Positions 17,371 to 27,993 of a stretch of DNA of 62,369 nt are shown piece by piece. Each line of letters starts with the position of its first letter. Within the stretch, counting starts at the first letter, position 1. Under the pieces are notes generated by a model. The model searched no databases. It was not told the origin of the DNA and worked only from the letters and a program-made list of their open reading frames with translations. Source of the DNA: Nocardiopsis sp. CNT312 (lineage in GTDB: Bacteria; Actinomycetota; Actinomycetes; Streptosporangiales; Streptosporangiaceae); NCBI RefSeq assembly GCF_000515115.1, contig NZ_AZXF01000031.1, positions 1-62,369 of the forward strand, written 5' to 3'. The translations under genes and the position numbers were made by a program.

Positions 17371-18721
17371 ATGAGCCAACCGGAGGCATTCGGACGTTAC
17401 CGTGTGATCCGGCGCCTGGGCTCCGGCTCCTTCGCGACGGTGTGGTTGGCCCAGGACGACTTGCTGAATTACCCGGTAGCCATCAAGGTACTCGCCGAGA
17501 ACTGGGCGCACCAGATGGATATCCAGCACCGGTTCCTGGAGGAGGCGCGCATTCTGCGCCAGACCGACTCCACGTGGTTGGTCGCCGTCCACGATGTGGA
17601 CGTCCTCCCCGACGGGCGGCCCTACATGGTGATGACCTACGCCGACCAGGGAAGCGTCGCCGACCTGGTCCAACGCGGCCAACTGCCGTTGGACGAGGCC
17701 CTGCGGCTGCTGACCGAGATCGGCCAGGGCATCACCGTGCTGCACAACCACGGCACGATCCACCGCGACATCAAACCGTCCAACGTCCTGCTCCAGTCCT
17801 CCCCCGTGGGCCAGCGCGTCCTCGTAGCGGACCTGGGTTTCGCCAAGTCGATCGACGAGGCCTCCGGGTTCACGGCCGCGGCGGGCACCCCCGGGTACAT
17901 GTCCCCCGAGCAGAGCATCCCCGGCGGTGACCTGGACGTCCGGTCCGACGTGTACTCGCTGGGCGCGGTCGCCTACGAACTCATCACCGGGCGTCCGCCC
18001 TCCCGCCCCCCGGTCAGGACCGCCCCTGGCCGGATCCGGCCAGGACTGCCCCCGGCCCTGGACGACCTCATCCTCTCCGCGCTTTCGGTGGACAGGGAAA
18101 GTCGTCCAGCGGACGCCAAAACCTTCACCGACCGGGTCAGGGCCATCCGTATGGCCCCCGACCTCCCCCAGGCCGAGCAGTGGTGGCGCCGCTACCGGAT
18201 GCCGTGGCACAGGGTCGGCGGCCTGGTCGCCTCCTGCACGCTGGTGCTGGCGGGCACCACCGCCGCGGTGGGCCACCCGGGGGCGGACCTCACCGCCGTG
18301 CACTCCCGGGCCCACGGCTTACGCATGGGCGTGCCCTCGGCCTGGGCCGAGGAGATCCACACCGACCTGGAGGCCCTCGTCGCCGGGGACGGCGGCCGCG
18401 TCGCGGCGGGCCTGCTCGTGGCGACCGACGCCGACGCCTGGCGCTCCGCCGACCGGTCCGCCTACGGCGTCTACGCGGCCGTGCTCCAGGAACCCCTCTC
18501 CCCGGAGAGGCTCGCCGACGCCGCCCCGTGTTCGGGCACGCCGAACGAACGCGACTTCGGCGACACCCGATGGCAGGGCACCGTCTGGGAGTGGCCCGAG
18601 TGCGGCGTCGGCGCCTTCACGAGAGCGTCGGTGCGCGCACCGGACACCGACACGTCCGTCTACCTGGAGATCCGCCAACCCGACTACCGGCCCGGCCTGG
18701 TCAACGAGATCATCGGGGCGC

Positions 18722-18735
<14 letters not shown>
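17371..18735 (+). CDS. Membrane Ser/Thr protein kinase divergent from the sigma factor
   Basis: This 454-residue kinase has a glycine loop GSGSFA (about 17-22), Lys39, the catalytic HRDIKPSN (131-138) and a GTPGYMSPE activation segment. The usual DFG metal-binding motif is DLG (154-156), with the Asp retained. The catalytic domain ends near residue 265. One transmembrane helix follows (about 280-300), then an external domain of about 150 residues with two cysteines and no PASTA repeats. ATG 17371 aligns with the normal kinase start; an upstream in-frame GTG at 17329 is less likely. Its 3' end overlaps the convergent DUF255 gene by 14 bases. Confidence 0.92.
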
Positions 18736-20767
<2,032 letters not shown>

Positions 20768-20822
20768 GCCTCCCACTGTGCCACCCGGGGCCGGGCGGGT
20801 GGCGGCCAGGGAAGGCCCGCCG

Positions 20823-21050
20823 TCAGGACCGGCTCTCCTCCTCGGACGACGCGGCCGCGGGGCCCGCGCCCTCCCGCTCCGTGTCGGCGTTCAGAGCCCG
20901 CAGCTTGCCGGTCATGTTGCGCATCAGGTAGTACAGCGCGAGGCCGACCGCGAAGATCGCGAGGAAGCCGAGCACACCGGGTGTGACGGTGTCGGTGTCC
21001 AGGTCGACGGTGCCGGCCAGCACCACCGCGGACGTGGGAAGCGTGTTCAT
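20823..21050 (-). CDS. Small single-span membrane protein downstream of mca
   Basis: This 75-residue protein has one transmembrane helix (about 25-45, [21 protein letters not shown]), a basic post-membrane segment ([10 protein letters not shown]) and an acidic, Ser-rich tail. It begins four bases after the mca stop, so the two are probably co-transcribed. Small membrane proteins occur at this position beside mca in other actinomycetes. Its function is unknown. Confidence 0.8.
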   Translation of the reverse strand: MNTLPTSAVVLAGTVDLDTDTVTPGVLGFLAIFAVGLALYYLMRNMTGKLRALNADTEREGAGPAAASSEEESRS

Positions 21051-21054
21051 GTCC

Positions 21055-21939
21055 CTATGCTCTCACCGTCTCCGCGACACCCGCGAAGAGGTCCTTCTCG
21101 GGGACCTCGGTGTCCACCAGGGACCGGACCAGGTGGTACTCCTCCGTCGGCCAGGCCTCGGCCTTGATCTCGTTGGGCACGGCGAACCAGAACCCGTTCG
21201 GGTCCACCTGGGTGGCGTGGGCCTTGAGCGCCTCGTCGGCGGTGTCGAAGTAGTCGCTCACGTGCACGCGGGTGGTGATCTCCCACTGCGGGAAGTCCCT
21301 GCCGCGCTCCTTGATGCGCTTCATCCACTCCTCGAACGGGTTCTCCATGCCCCGCGCGGCGAGTGCCGCGGCCACGGCCTCGAAGCGCTCGGGTGGGAAG
21401 GACACGAAGTAGTAGAGCTTGAGGGGCTGCCACGGGTCACCGGAGCCGGGGTAGGCGTCCGGGTCGCCCGCGGTGTCGAAGGCGTGCATCGACACCTTGT
21501 GGGTCATGATGTGGTCCGGGTGCGGGTAACCGCCGTTCTCGTCGTAGGTGAGGATGACGTGCGGGCGGAACCGGCGCACCGAGGCCACCAGCGGTTCGGC
21601 GGCCTCCTCCACGGGCAGGGTGGCGAAGGAGCCCTCCGGCAGGGGCGGCAGGGGGTCGCCCTCGGGCAGGCCGGAGTCGACGAACCCGGCGAACTCCTGC
21701 TGCACGCCGAGGATCTCCCTGGCGCGCTCCATCTCCTCCCGGCGGACCCGGGCGATGTTCTCCCGGACCTCGGGGCGCTCCATGGCCGGGTTGAGGATGT
21801 CGCCGCGTTCGCCACCGGTCATGGTGACGACCAGCACATCGGCACCCTCGTTCACGTAGCGCGCCATGGTGGCCGCGCCCTTGCTGGACTCGTCGTCGGG
21901 ATGGGCGTGCACGGCCATGAGGCGCAGGCGCTCAGACAA
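21055..21939 (-). CDS. mca: Mycothiol S-conjugate amidase
   Basis: This 294-residue zinc amidase cleaves mycothiol S-conjugates to a mercapturic acid and GlcN-Ins, detoxifying electrophiles and recycling mycothiol. Zinc-binding signatures are AHPDDE (about residues 12-17) and HPDH (about 145). Length and the C-terminal VDPNGFWFAVP segment match Mca better than the related deacetylase MshB. I chose TTG 21939 because AAGGAGAAG lies just upstream and the N-terminus then matches the family; the frame is open to 22002. The gene implies a mycothiol-making actinobacterium. Confidence 0.93.
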   Translation of the reverse strand: MSERLRLMAVHAHPDDESSKGAATMARYVNEGADVLVVTMTGGERGDILNPAMERPEVRENIARVRREEMERAREILGVQQEFAGFVDSGLPEGDPLPPLPEGSFATLPVEEAAEPLVASVRRFRPHVILTYDENGGYPHPDHIMTHKVSMHAFDTAGDPDAYPGSGDPWQPLKLYYFVSFPPERFEAVAAALAARGMENPFEEWMKRIKERGRDFPQWEITTRVHVSDYFDTADEALKAHATQVDPNGFWFAVPNEIKAEAWPTEEYHLVRSLVDTEVPEKDLFAGVAETVRA

Positions 21940-22115
21940 TGAAGGCTTCTCCTTGGTTTCTGTGAGCGGCGTGCCCGGTGCCGCTCTGGCCCCCCGCGGC
22001 ACGAGCGGCTCAGGCGCGGGCCGGGTAGGGGGTGGGTGGGGTCGGGGATATCTTAGACAACGCCGACCCCTCGTTCGGAGATTCCCGCAATGTCAGCGAC
22101 CCGGAAGAAGCAGCC

Positions 22116-22505
22116 GTGAACAGTGCCGACGCCTCGCCAGCGCTCCGCAAGCGCCACGGTAACGGCCCTCTCTTCTTCGTCTTCGGGACGGTCTTCGCCG
22201 TCCTCACCGCGGTCGGCTGGGGCTTCTCCGTGATGAGCTACAGCGGACTCTCCGGGAGCGTGTACCACCAGGTGGTGTCCTATGACACCAGCGCGGAGGA
22301 CGAGGCGGGCATCACCTTCGAGGTCAACAGCCAGGACGGCGCCGAGTGCCTGGTCACCGCGCTGGACGCCCAACACGTGGAGGTGGGCCAGACCCGTGCC
22401 TCCGTCGAGGCTGGGAACCGGATGGTGACCACGAGCGTTGACACGGTTCGACAGGCTTCCGCGGTAGAAGTTGCCTCTTGCAGGGAACAAGACCCGGAAA
22501 GCTGA
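22116..22505 (+). CDS. DUF4307 membrane protein
   Basis: This 129-residue protein has a basic N-terminus (LRKRHGN), one transmembrane helix at about residues 20-42 (FVFGTVFAVLTAVGWGFSVM) and an extracytoplasmic beta-rich domain. That domain carries the DUF4307 features ITFEVN and a conserved Cys in AECLVTALDA, with a second Cys near the end. GTG 22116 has GGAAGAAG five to six bases upstream. It is divergent from mca, an arrangement common in actinomycetes. Function unknown. Confidence 0.85.
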   Translation: MNSADASPALRKRHGNGPLFFVFGTVFAVLTAVGWGFSVMSYSGLSGSVYHQVVSYDTSAEDEAGITFEVNSQDGAECLVTALDAQHVEVGQTRASVEAGNRMVTTSVDTVRQASAVEVASCREQDPES

Positions 22506-22642
22506 TCCGCTGACCCTCCCCTCCGGCCCCGGGCCGGAGCGGACCGACGAGGGACCCGTGCGCCGGGGGCGTGCGGTGCTACTCTCGTGAGTTCAGCTCT
22601 GGCCGCCTGGTGGCCATGGCTACGAGTACACAAGGAGTTCCC

Positions 22643-23143
22643 GTGACCCAGACCCGCGACGACAACGTCACCTGGCTCACCCAGGAGGCGTACGACCGGC
22701 TCAAGGAAGAGCTGGGCCGCCTGACGGGACGTGGGCGCATCGAGATCGCGGAGAAGATCGAGGCGGCCCGGGAAGAGGGCGACCTGAGGGAGAACGGCGG
22801 CTACCACGCCGCCAAGGAGGAGCAGGGCAAGATGGAGGCCCGCATCCTCCAGCTCACCGAGATCCTGCGCACCGCGCGCGTCGGCGAGGCACCCCGCACC
22901 GAGGGTGTGGTCGGCCCCGGCATGACCGTCACCGTCAGGTTCGACGGCGACGACGAGGAGGTCACCTTCCTCCTGGCCTCCCGCGAGGAGAGCGGCTCCC
23001 CCATCGACGTGTACTCGCCGAAATCGCCCCTGGGCTCGTCCATCAACGGCAAGAACGTCGGCGACAGCGTGAGCTACAAGCTGCCCAACGGCAAGAGCCT
23101 GGCGGTGGAGATCATCGACGCGGTCCCCTACACCGGCATGTGA
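22643..23143 (+). CDS. greA: Transcription elongation factor GreA
   Basis: This 166-residue protein rescues backtracked RNA polymerase by stimulating transcript cleavage. The N-terminal coiled coil carries the acidic tip (EEGDLRENGGYHAAKEEQ, about residues 42-59), and the C-terminal FKBP-like domain ends with PLGSSINGKNVGDSV. GTG 22643 has AAGGAG six bases upstream and matches the actinobacterial start. It follows the DUF4307 gene on the same strand with a 137-bp gap holding its own promoter-like TACTCT. Confidence 0.96.
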   Translation: MTQTRDDNVTWLTQEAYDRLKEELGRLTGRGRIEIAEKIEAAREEGDLRENGGYHAAKEEQGKMEARILQLTEILRTARVGEAPRTEGVVGPGMTVTVRFDGDDEEVTFLLASREESGSPIDVYSPKSPLGSSINGKNVGDSVSYKLPNGKSLAVEIIDAVPYTGM

Positions 23144-23264
23144 GCGGCCCCGGCGGTGGGACGGGACACACCCGAACCACCGCCGGATCGGTAGCGTCAG
23201 AGAACTCGGTGGCCCCCACGGGCGGCACCGCGCAACCGACGCAAGCGACGTGAGGACACTCCCG

Positions 23265-23819
23265 ATGGCCATGCCCTACCCGCATCCGCCGGGCCCCCGC
23301 TACGGAGCCGTCCCCAACAGCCTTGCACAGCACCGCCCGCCGTGGCCCGGAGGACCGCGGCGCGCCGGGTTCGCCCGCCGCCTGGGCGCCCGGTGCATCG
23401 ACTACGTCCTGGCACTGGTGGCGGCGGTGGCGCTGTTCATCCTCATGGCGCTGCTCGTGGTCCTGCTCACCGGTACCGGCGGCGACGGCTCCACGAGCGA
23501 CGCCCAGGGCGACGTCTGGGCCTTCCTGTTCTTCTTCGGCTGGGGCACCCTGCTGTTCTTCTACGACTGGCTGTTCCTCGCCGCCTGGGGCGCGACCGTC
23601 GGCAAGATGATGGTGGGGGTCAAGGTGGTGCGCACCGACGGCGGACCGCTCACTCAGGGCCAGTCCGTGGGCCGCTCCGCCTTCTTCGGTCTGCCGCAGA
23701 CCCTGCCCGTCGTGGGCAACCTCGCCGCACTGGGCGAGTCCATGGCCGCGCTCGGCGAGGACCGCCTGGCCCTGCACGACCGGGTGTGCGGGACCGTCGT
23801 CGTGCGCACCCGCCACTGA
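23265..23819 (+). CDS. RDD family membrane protein
   Basis: This 184-residue protein has a Pro-rich N-terminus, then the RDD-type opening GFARRLGARCIDYVLAL with two or three transmembrane helices (about 44-70 and 84-105). The conserved TVGKMMVGVKVVR precedes the third hydrophobic region. The RDD domain is found in membrane proteins, some implicated in ion transport, but no specific role can be assigned. ATG 23265 has GAGGA about eight bases upstream. The gene converges on the secreted-protein gene. Confidence 0.88.
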   Translation: MAMPYPHPPGPRYGAVPNSLAQHRPPWPGGPRRAGFARRLGARCIDYVLALVAAVALFILMALLVVLLTGTGGDGSTSDAQGDVWAFLFFFGWGTLLFFYDWLFLAAWGATVGKMMVGVKVVRTDGGPLTQGQSVGRSAFFGLPQTLPVVGNLAALGESMAALGEDRLALHDRVCGTVVVRTRH

Positions 23820-23830
23820 CCGGGCCGGGC

Positions 23831-25138
23831 TCACGGCTCGGGTGAGCACTCGCGGGCGTCGGCGCCACCGTCCGCGAACACCGCCGGGACGTAGTCGCCC
23901 TCCCCGATCCGGTACCAGACGCCGCCCGTGCCGAACGGGCCGCTGACCTCGTCCCCGCCGGTCCTGCACCGCACGTCCACGACGGCGCTGTGCGCGGCCA
24001 GCCCGACCGCGTCGTGCTCCCGGCCGGGACCGCCGCGCACGATCACGGGGTCCTTCCGGCTGACGGTGGTGATCCTGGCCCGGGAGCCGTACTCGGCTGT
24101 CCAGAGGTAGTCGACGTCCACCCATCCGTTGGTGGGCAGTTCGAGCCCCTCCCGGAACGCGCCGTCGGCCAGGTCGATGCCGGCCGGGTTGCGGACCCTG
24201 CGGCCGAACCCGTCGAGACCTCCGTTGTGGCCGTCGTGGTAGGCGGCCTGGGCCTGCGGTCGGCCCCGGGCCAGGTCCGGCCAGGAGCTCCGGGACGCGT
24301 TCCAGTGGTCGTCGGTGGTGTTCCACGGGCCCACGTCCCACACCGGCAGGTAGGCGCAGCGCCGCTCGTGCCCCTCGACCTCCCCGACCGGCGGGTGCGG
24401 ACCCAGGGCCCCGGTGGTGCACACCCGGACGGTGTACTCGCCCGTGTCCCGTGAGGCCAGCGCCCGGCGCGAGGGCAGCGCCACGAAGTGGTCGTCGGCC
24501 CGGACGGTGTGCCCGTTGGCGGTGGTCGCCCCCACCAGGCCGATCCGGGTGGCGAAGAGCCGTGCGGAGAACGGTGCGTCCGTCTCCCTCCCGGGCTCCC
24601 CCTCGGTCCCGTAGCCGTCGTAGCCGGTCCCCCTCCGCTCACCGGGGCCCTCCAGCGGGCGCACCCGCAGCCCGGCGAGCGCGGCGTCCTCCTTCTCCAC
24701 CTCCACGCGCAACTGCACCCAGGACACCGGTTCGGGCAGGGCCACCCTGTCGCCGTGGGAGGCCGGGTGCCACTCCGTCCACATCCCGTCCCCGCGCAGC
24801 CCCCGCGCCTCGACCAGCAGGTCCCGGAGGTCGCCCTCAGCTCGGACGCTCACCTCCAGGCGGTCGGCGGCCGCGTCCAGGCGCTGCTCCGGGAAGACCG
24901 CCAGCCCGCCGACGGTCCCGCCGTCACCGGAGCGGGCCGCGGTGACCTCCTCCGCGGTGTCCTCGTCCAGGCGCAGCGCTCCGGAGGACAGGACCAGTCC
25001 GACACGGTCCGCGGACGCCAGGTTCTGGGTGATCCATTCGGCCTCCGCGAGCGCCGGGGCCGCCGGGGCGAGCAGGGCGGCGGCGCTCAGCAACACCAGG
25101 CTCCGCAAGGCCGCAGGGTGACTCCGTGTGTCCGACAT
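23831..25138 (-). CDS. Secreted protein with C-terminal SH3-like domain
   Basis: This 435-residue protein starts with a signal peptide: Arg-containing n-region, LVLLSAAALLAPAAPALA, likely cleaved after about residue 31. The centre is beta-rich with Trp and Cys (CTTGALGPHPPVGEVEGHERRC; PVWDVGPWNTTDDHW) and matches uncharacterised secreted actinomycete proteins I cannot name. The last ~65 residues (DPVIVRGGPG to YVPAVFAD) read as a bacterial SH3-type domain, typical of wall-associated proteins. No catalytic triad is evident. The 25139-25265 gap upstream is AT-richer and likely contains its promoter. Confidence 0.78.
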   Translation of the reverse strand: MSDTRSHPAALRSLVLLSAAALLAPAAPALAEAEWITQNLASADRVGLVLSSGALRLDEDTAEEVTAARSGDGGTVGGLAVFPEQRLDAAADRLEVSVRAEGDLRDLLVEARGLRGDGMWTEWHPASHGDRVALPEPVSWVQLRVEVEKEDAALAGLRVRPLEGPGERRGTGYDGYGTEGEPGRETDAPFSARLFATRIGLVGATTANGHTVRADDHFVALPSRRALASRDTGEYTVRVCTTGALGPHPPVGEVEGHERRCAYLPVWDVGPWNTTDDHWNASRSSWPDLARGRPQAQAAYHDGHNGGLDGFGRRVRNPAGIDLADGAFREGLELPTNGWVDVDYLWTAEYGSRARITTVSRKDPVIVRGGPGREHDAVGLAAHSAVVDVRCRTGGDEVSGPFGTGGVWYRIGEGDYVPAVFADGGADARECSPEP

Positions 25139-25265
25139 CGCCTCTTCTTCCCCCCGAAGTGTTCTATATGAACACTCTCAGTAAGCTTTCTGAGGCGGCC
25201 ACACTCAAGGAGCCCGCACCGGGGTGTCGGGGCAGCAAGGTAAAAGTCCGGTCTGGGCGGCCCCG

Positions 25266-26420
25266 TCAGTCGGCGAAGGCCAGCAGGCAGGCCGTGAACC
25301 CGTGCAGGTGGTTGACGCCGCCGACCGGACCGATCTCACCGGCGGCGAAGAACCCGGCCACGGAACCCGCACCCAGGATGCGGCGGACGGCCAGCACGTC
25401 GTGGTCCGGGCGCGGGAACAGGGAACCGCCCCGGCCGCTGCAGGAGAACAGCAGCCCCCCGCCCACATCGTTGCGCGTGCCGAAGTCCGTCAGCCTGCGG
25501 GTCAGGTCCTCGTCCGCCGACCCGGCGTCCCGCACCTGGAAGCGCACGGTCTGGCCGACCTCGACCATGTCGCCCACGGTCAGCGTCCCCGGTTCGGGGT
25601 CGGCTCCGACGATCATCCGGATCAGGAAGTCGCCCTGCTCGTGCTGCTCGGAGTACTCGTCCATGGCGATACCGATGTGCAGCCCCTGGGCGGCGAGCTC
25701 CTGCTCCTCCTCCGGCATCGACTCCATCAGGGACTCCAGCTTCGCGTAGGCGCTCTCACCCGCCAGTTCCAACAACAGGTTGCCCTCCGCCTTGGTGACG
25801 GTCATGGCGGGTCCGATCGGGCGGCACCCCTGGCTGACCACGGTTCCGAGCACGCCCTGGCCACCGATGATCACACCGACCGCGCCGCTGTCAACGACCT
25901 CGCCGTCGTGGAAGAGCCGCACGGACCCCTCCCCGTGGGCCCCGTCTGCCAGCCCTCCGACCAGCGGCAGGCCGCCCAGTGCCGGGGTGGACTCCCTGAC
26001 GAAGGCGGGTGTGGGGAACTCGTAGGGGTTGGAGAGCAGGATCGCCGCCTTGTCGCGCGGGCCGGGTTCGCTCATCCCCACGACCGCGAGGTGGTCCTCC
26101 TCCAAGACGGTGTCCAACCGGAAGGGCGTGAGGTCGACCCCGGGGAGTCGGGCGCACCACACACTGACCGCGCCCCGGCCCTCGACACCGCGGCCGTCGC
26201 CGATCACCCCGGTGCAACTGCACCCCAGGGTGACCGCTCCCGGCACGAACTCCATGATGTGCCGACCCGCGAGCGCGACCTCGTCCGGATCGGCTCCGCT
26301 GATGAAGAAGCACACCAGATCGGGCACCGCCCCGACCTGGTTCAACGCGCTCAGGACCGCGCGTTCGGCCGCGTTCACGAGGTCGGCCCCCGTCGTCAGT
26401 GCATCGCCGAACCGTGCCAC
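25266..26420 (-). CDS. FIST domain sensor protein
   Basis: This 384-residue protein consists of the FIST N domain (about 30-220, with VCFFISGADP, LGCSCTGVIGDG and LLSNPYEFPT) and the FIST_C domain (about 225-375, with FSCSGRGGSLF and GFFAAGEIGPVGGVNHLHGFT). FIST modules are proposed to bind small ligands such as amino acids and usually feed signalling outputs; here no output domain is fused. GTG 26420 has GAAGGAGGGG upstream. The gene is divergent from the MoxR-type ATPase with 120 bp between the starts. Confidence 0.9.
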   Translation of the reverse strand: MARFGDALTTGADLVNAAERAVLSALNQVGAVPDLVCFFISGADPDEVALAGRHIMEFVPGAVTLGCSCTGVIGDGRGVEGRGAVSVWCARLPGVDLTPFRLDTVLEEDHLAVVGMSEPGPRDKAAILLSNPYEFPTPAFVRESTPALGGLPLVGGLADGAHGEGSVRLFHDGEVVDSGAVGVIIGGQGVLGTVVSQGCRPIGPAMTVTKAEGNLLLELAGESAYAKLESLMESMPEEEQELAAQGLHIGIAMDEYSEQHEQGDFLIRMIVGADPEPGTLTVGDMVEVGQTVRFQVRDAGSADEDLTRRLTDFGTRNDVGGGLLFSCSGRGGSLFPRPDHDVLAVRRILGAGSVAGFFAAGEIGPVGGVNHLHGFTACLLAFAD

Positions 26421-26527
26421 CGGCCGCCACCCCTCCTTCACCGGCCCTCCCGGCCGGACGTCGACCCCGCTGTCTGCCGACCATTGTCCCACTCCGGCCC
26501 CCGAGCGACACCCGGCTTTCCAAGCCC

Positions 26528-26540
26528 TAGACTCTCTGCG
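26528..26540 (+). promoter_or_regulatory. Leaderless promoter of MoxR-type ATPase
   Basis: TAGACT (26528-26533) ends seven bases before ATG 26541, so the transcript probably begins at the A of the start codon. GCGACA about 17 bp further upstream resembles a -35. Confidence 0.5.
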
Positions 26541-27968
26541 ATGACGCCGGCCACACCCCCCGCACAACCCGACGGCCTCCCCGACACCCGAGCGGCCCTG
26601 CGTGACTCCGGGCACCTCCACCGGCCCGTGGCCGCGGAGATCCGCGAGAACCTCCTGCACCGCATGGGCTCGGGCCTGCCGCGCTTCCCCGGCCTGCACG
26701 GGTTCGACACCACCGTCCTCCCCCAGATGGAGCGGGCGCTGATCGCCGGGCACGACATCGTGCTCCTGGGCGAGCGCGGCCAGGGCAAGAGCCGCCTCAT
26801 CCGCACCCTCGCCGGGCTCCTGGACGAGTGGTCGCCCGTGGTCGCGGAGTGCCCCGTCAACGACCACCCCTTCGCACCGGCCTGCCCACCGTGCAGGGAA
26901 CGGGCACAGCGCGAGGGGGACGGCCTCCCCGTGCTCTGGCGGCACCGTTCCGAGCGCTACGGGGAGAAGCTCGCCACCCCCGACACCGGTGTGGGCGAGC
27001 TCATCGGCGACGTGGACCCCGCCCGGCTGGCGGAGGGCCGCTCCCTCGGCGACCCCGCAACCATTCACTACGGTCTCGTCCCACGCGCCAACCGGGGGGT
27101 GTTCTGCGTCAACGAACTGCCCGACCTGCCCGCCCGCGCCCAGGTCGCGCTCTTCAACGTCCTGGAGGAGCGGGACCTCCAGGTACGCGGGTACACCCTG
27201 CGCCTACCGCTGGACCTGCTGCTCGTCGCGAGCGCCAACCCTGAAGACTACACGGCCCGGGGGCGCATCGTCACCCCGCTCAAGGACCGCTTCGGCTCCC
27301 AGGTGCGCACCCACTACCCGCTGGGCACGGCGGAGGAGGCCGCCCTGATCCGACAGGAGGCGGCGCTTCCCGAGAGCACGGCCGTCCCCGCCCACCTGGT
27401 GGAGGCCCTGGCCCGCTTCACACACCTGGTGCGCGGCTCCAAACGGGTCGACGGGCACTCCGGGGTGTCCGTGCGCTTCTCCGTGGCAGCGGCCGAGACC
27501 GTGGCCGCGTCGGCCCTGCGCAGGGCCGCCCTAGCGGGCGGCGAGGTCCCCGTGGCCCGGGTCTGCGACCTGCCCTCCGCCGTCGCCCCGCTGCTGGGCA
27601 AGGTGGAGTTCGAACTGGAGGCGGAGGGCCGTGAGGAGGAGGTCCTGCACGCGCTCCTGCGGCGGGCCGTCGCTGAGACCTTCCGTGCCCGTCTGGGCGG
27701 GGCCGACCTGGACCCGCTGCTGGAGCGCTTCTCCGGCGGTGCCACCGTCGAGACCGGCGACCTGGTCACCGCGGCCGAACTCCTGAGGCGCGTCGGGACG
27801 GTGCCCGGCCTGGCCGCGCTGATCGAGTCGGCCGCTCCGGAGGCCGAGGACGGGCCGCCGACCCCCGGCCTGGCGGCGGCCGTGGTGGAGTTCGCGCTGG
27901 AGGGGCTCCACCTGGAACGGCGCCTGTCCAAGGACACCGCCCCCGACGGGGAGAGCTACCGGTTCTGA
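26541..27968 (+). CDS. MoxR/magnesium-chelatase-type AAA+ ATPase
   Basis: This is a 475-residue AAA+ protein with Walker A GERGQGKS (77-84), a Walker B variant GVFCVNELPDL (about 187-196, Asn-Glu instead of Asp-Glu) and a sensor-1 region LLLVASANPEDYT. Between them is an insert with a cysteine cluster (CPVNDHPFAPACPPC, about 104-118) that could bind metal. The C-terminal ~120 residues are helical. It is followed 25 bases later by a VWA-domain protein. Together they form the ATPase/VWA pairing seen in chelatases and MoxR chaperones. No chelatase H-subunit or tetrapyrrole genes are nearby, so a metal-insertion or chaperone role is inference. Confidence 0.9.
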   Translation: MTPATPPAQPDGLPDTRAALRDSGHLHRPVAAEIRENLLHRMGSGLPRFPGLHGFDTTVLPQMERALIAGHDIVLLGERGQGKSRLIRTLAGLLDEWSPVVAECPVNDHPFAPACPPCRERAQREGDGLPVLWRHRSERYGEKLATPDTGVGELIGDVDPARLAEGRSLGDPATIHYGLVPRANRGVFCVNELPDLPARAQVALFNVLEERDLQVRGYTLRLPLDLLLVASANPEDYTARGRIVTPLKDRFGSQVRTHYPLGTAEEAALIRQEAALPESTAVPAHLVEALARFTHLVRGSKRVDGHSGVSVRFSVAAAETVAASALRRAALAGGEVPVARVCDLPSAVAPLLGKVEFELEAEGREEEVLHALLRRAVAETFRARLGGADLDPLLERFSGGATVETGDLVTAAELLRRVGTVPGLAALIESAAPEAEDGPPTPGLAAAVVEFALEGLHLERRLSKDTAPDGESYRF

Positions 27969-27993
27969 CACCGGAGGCCGCGAGGAGGCACAG

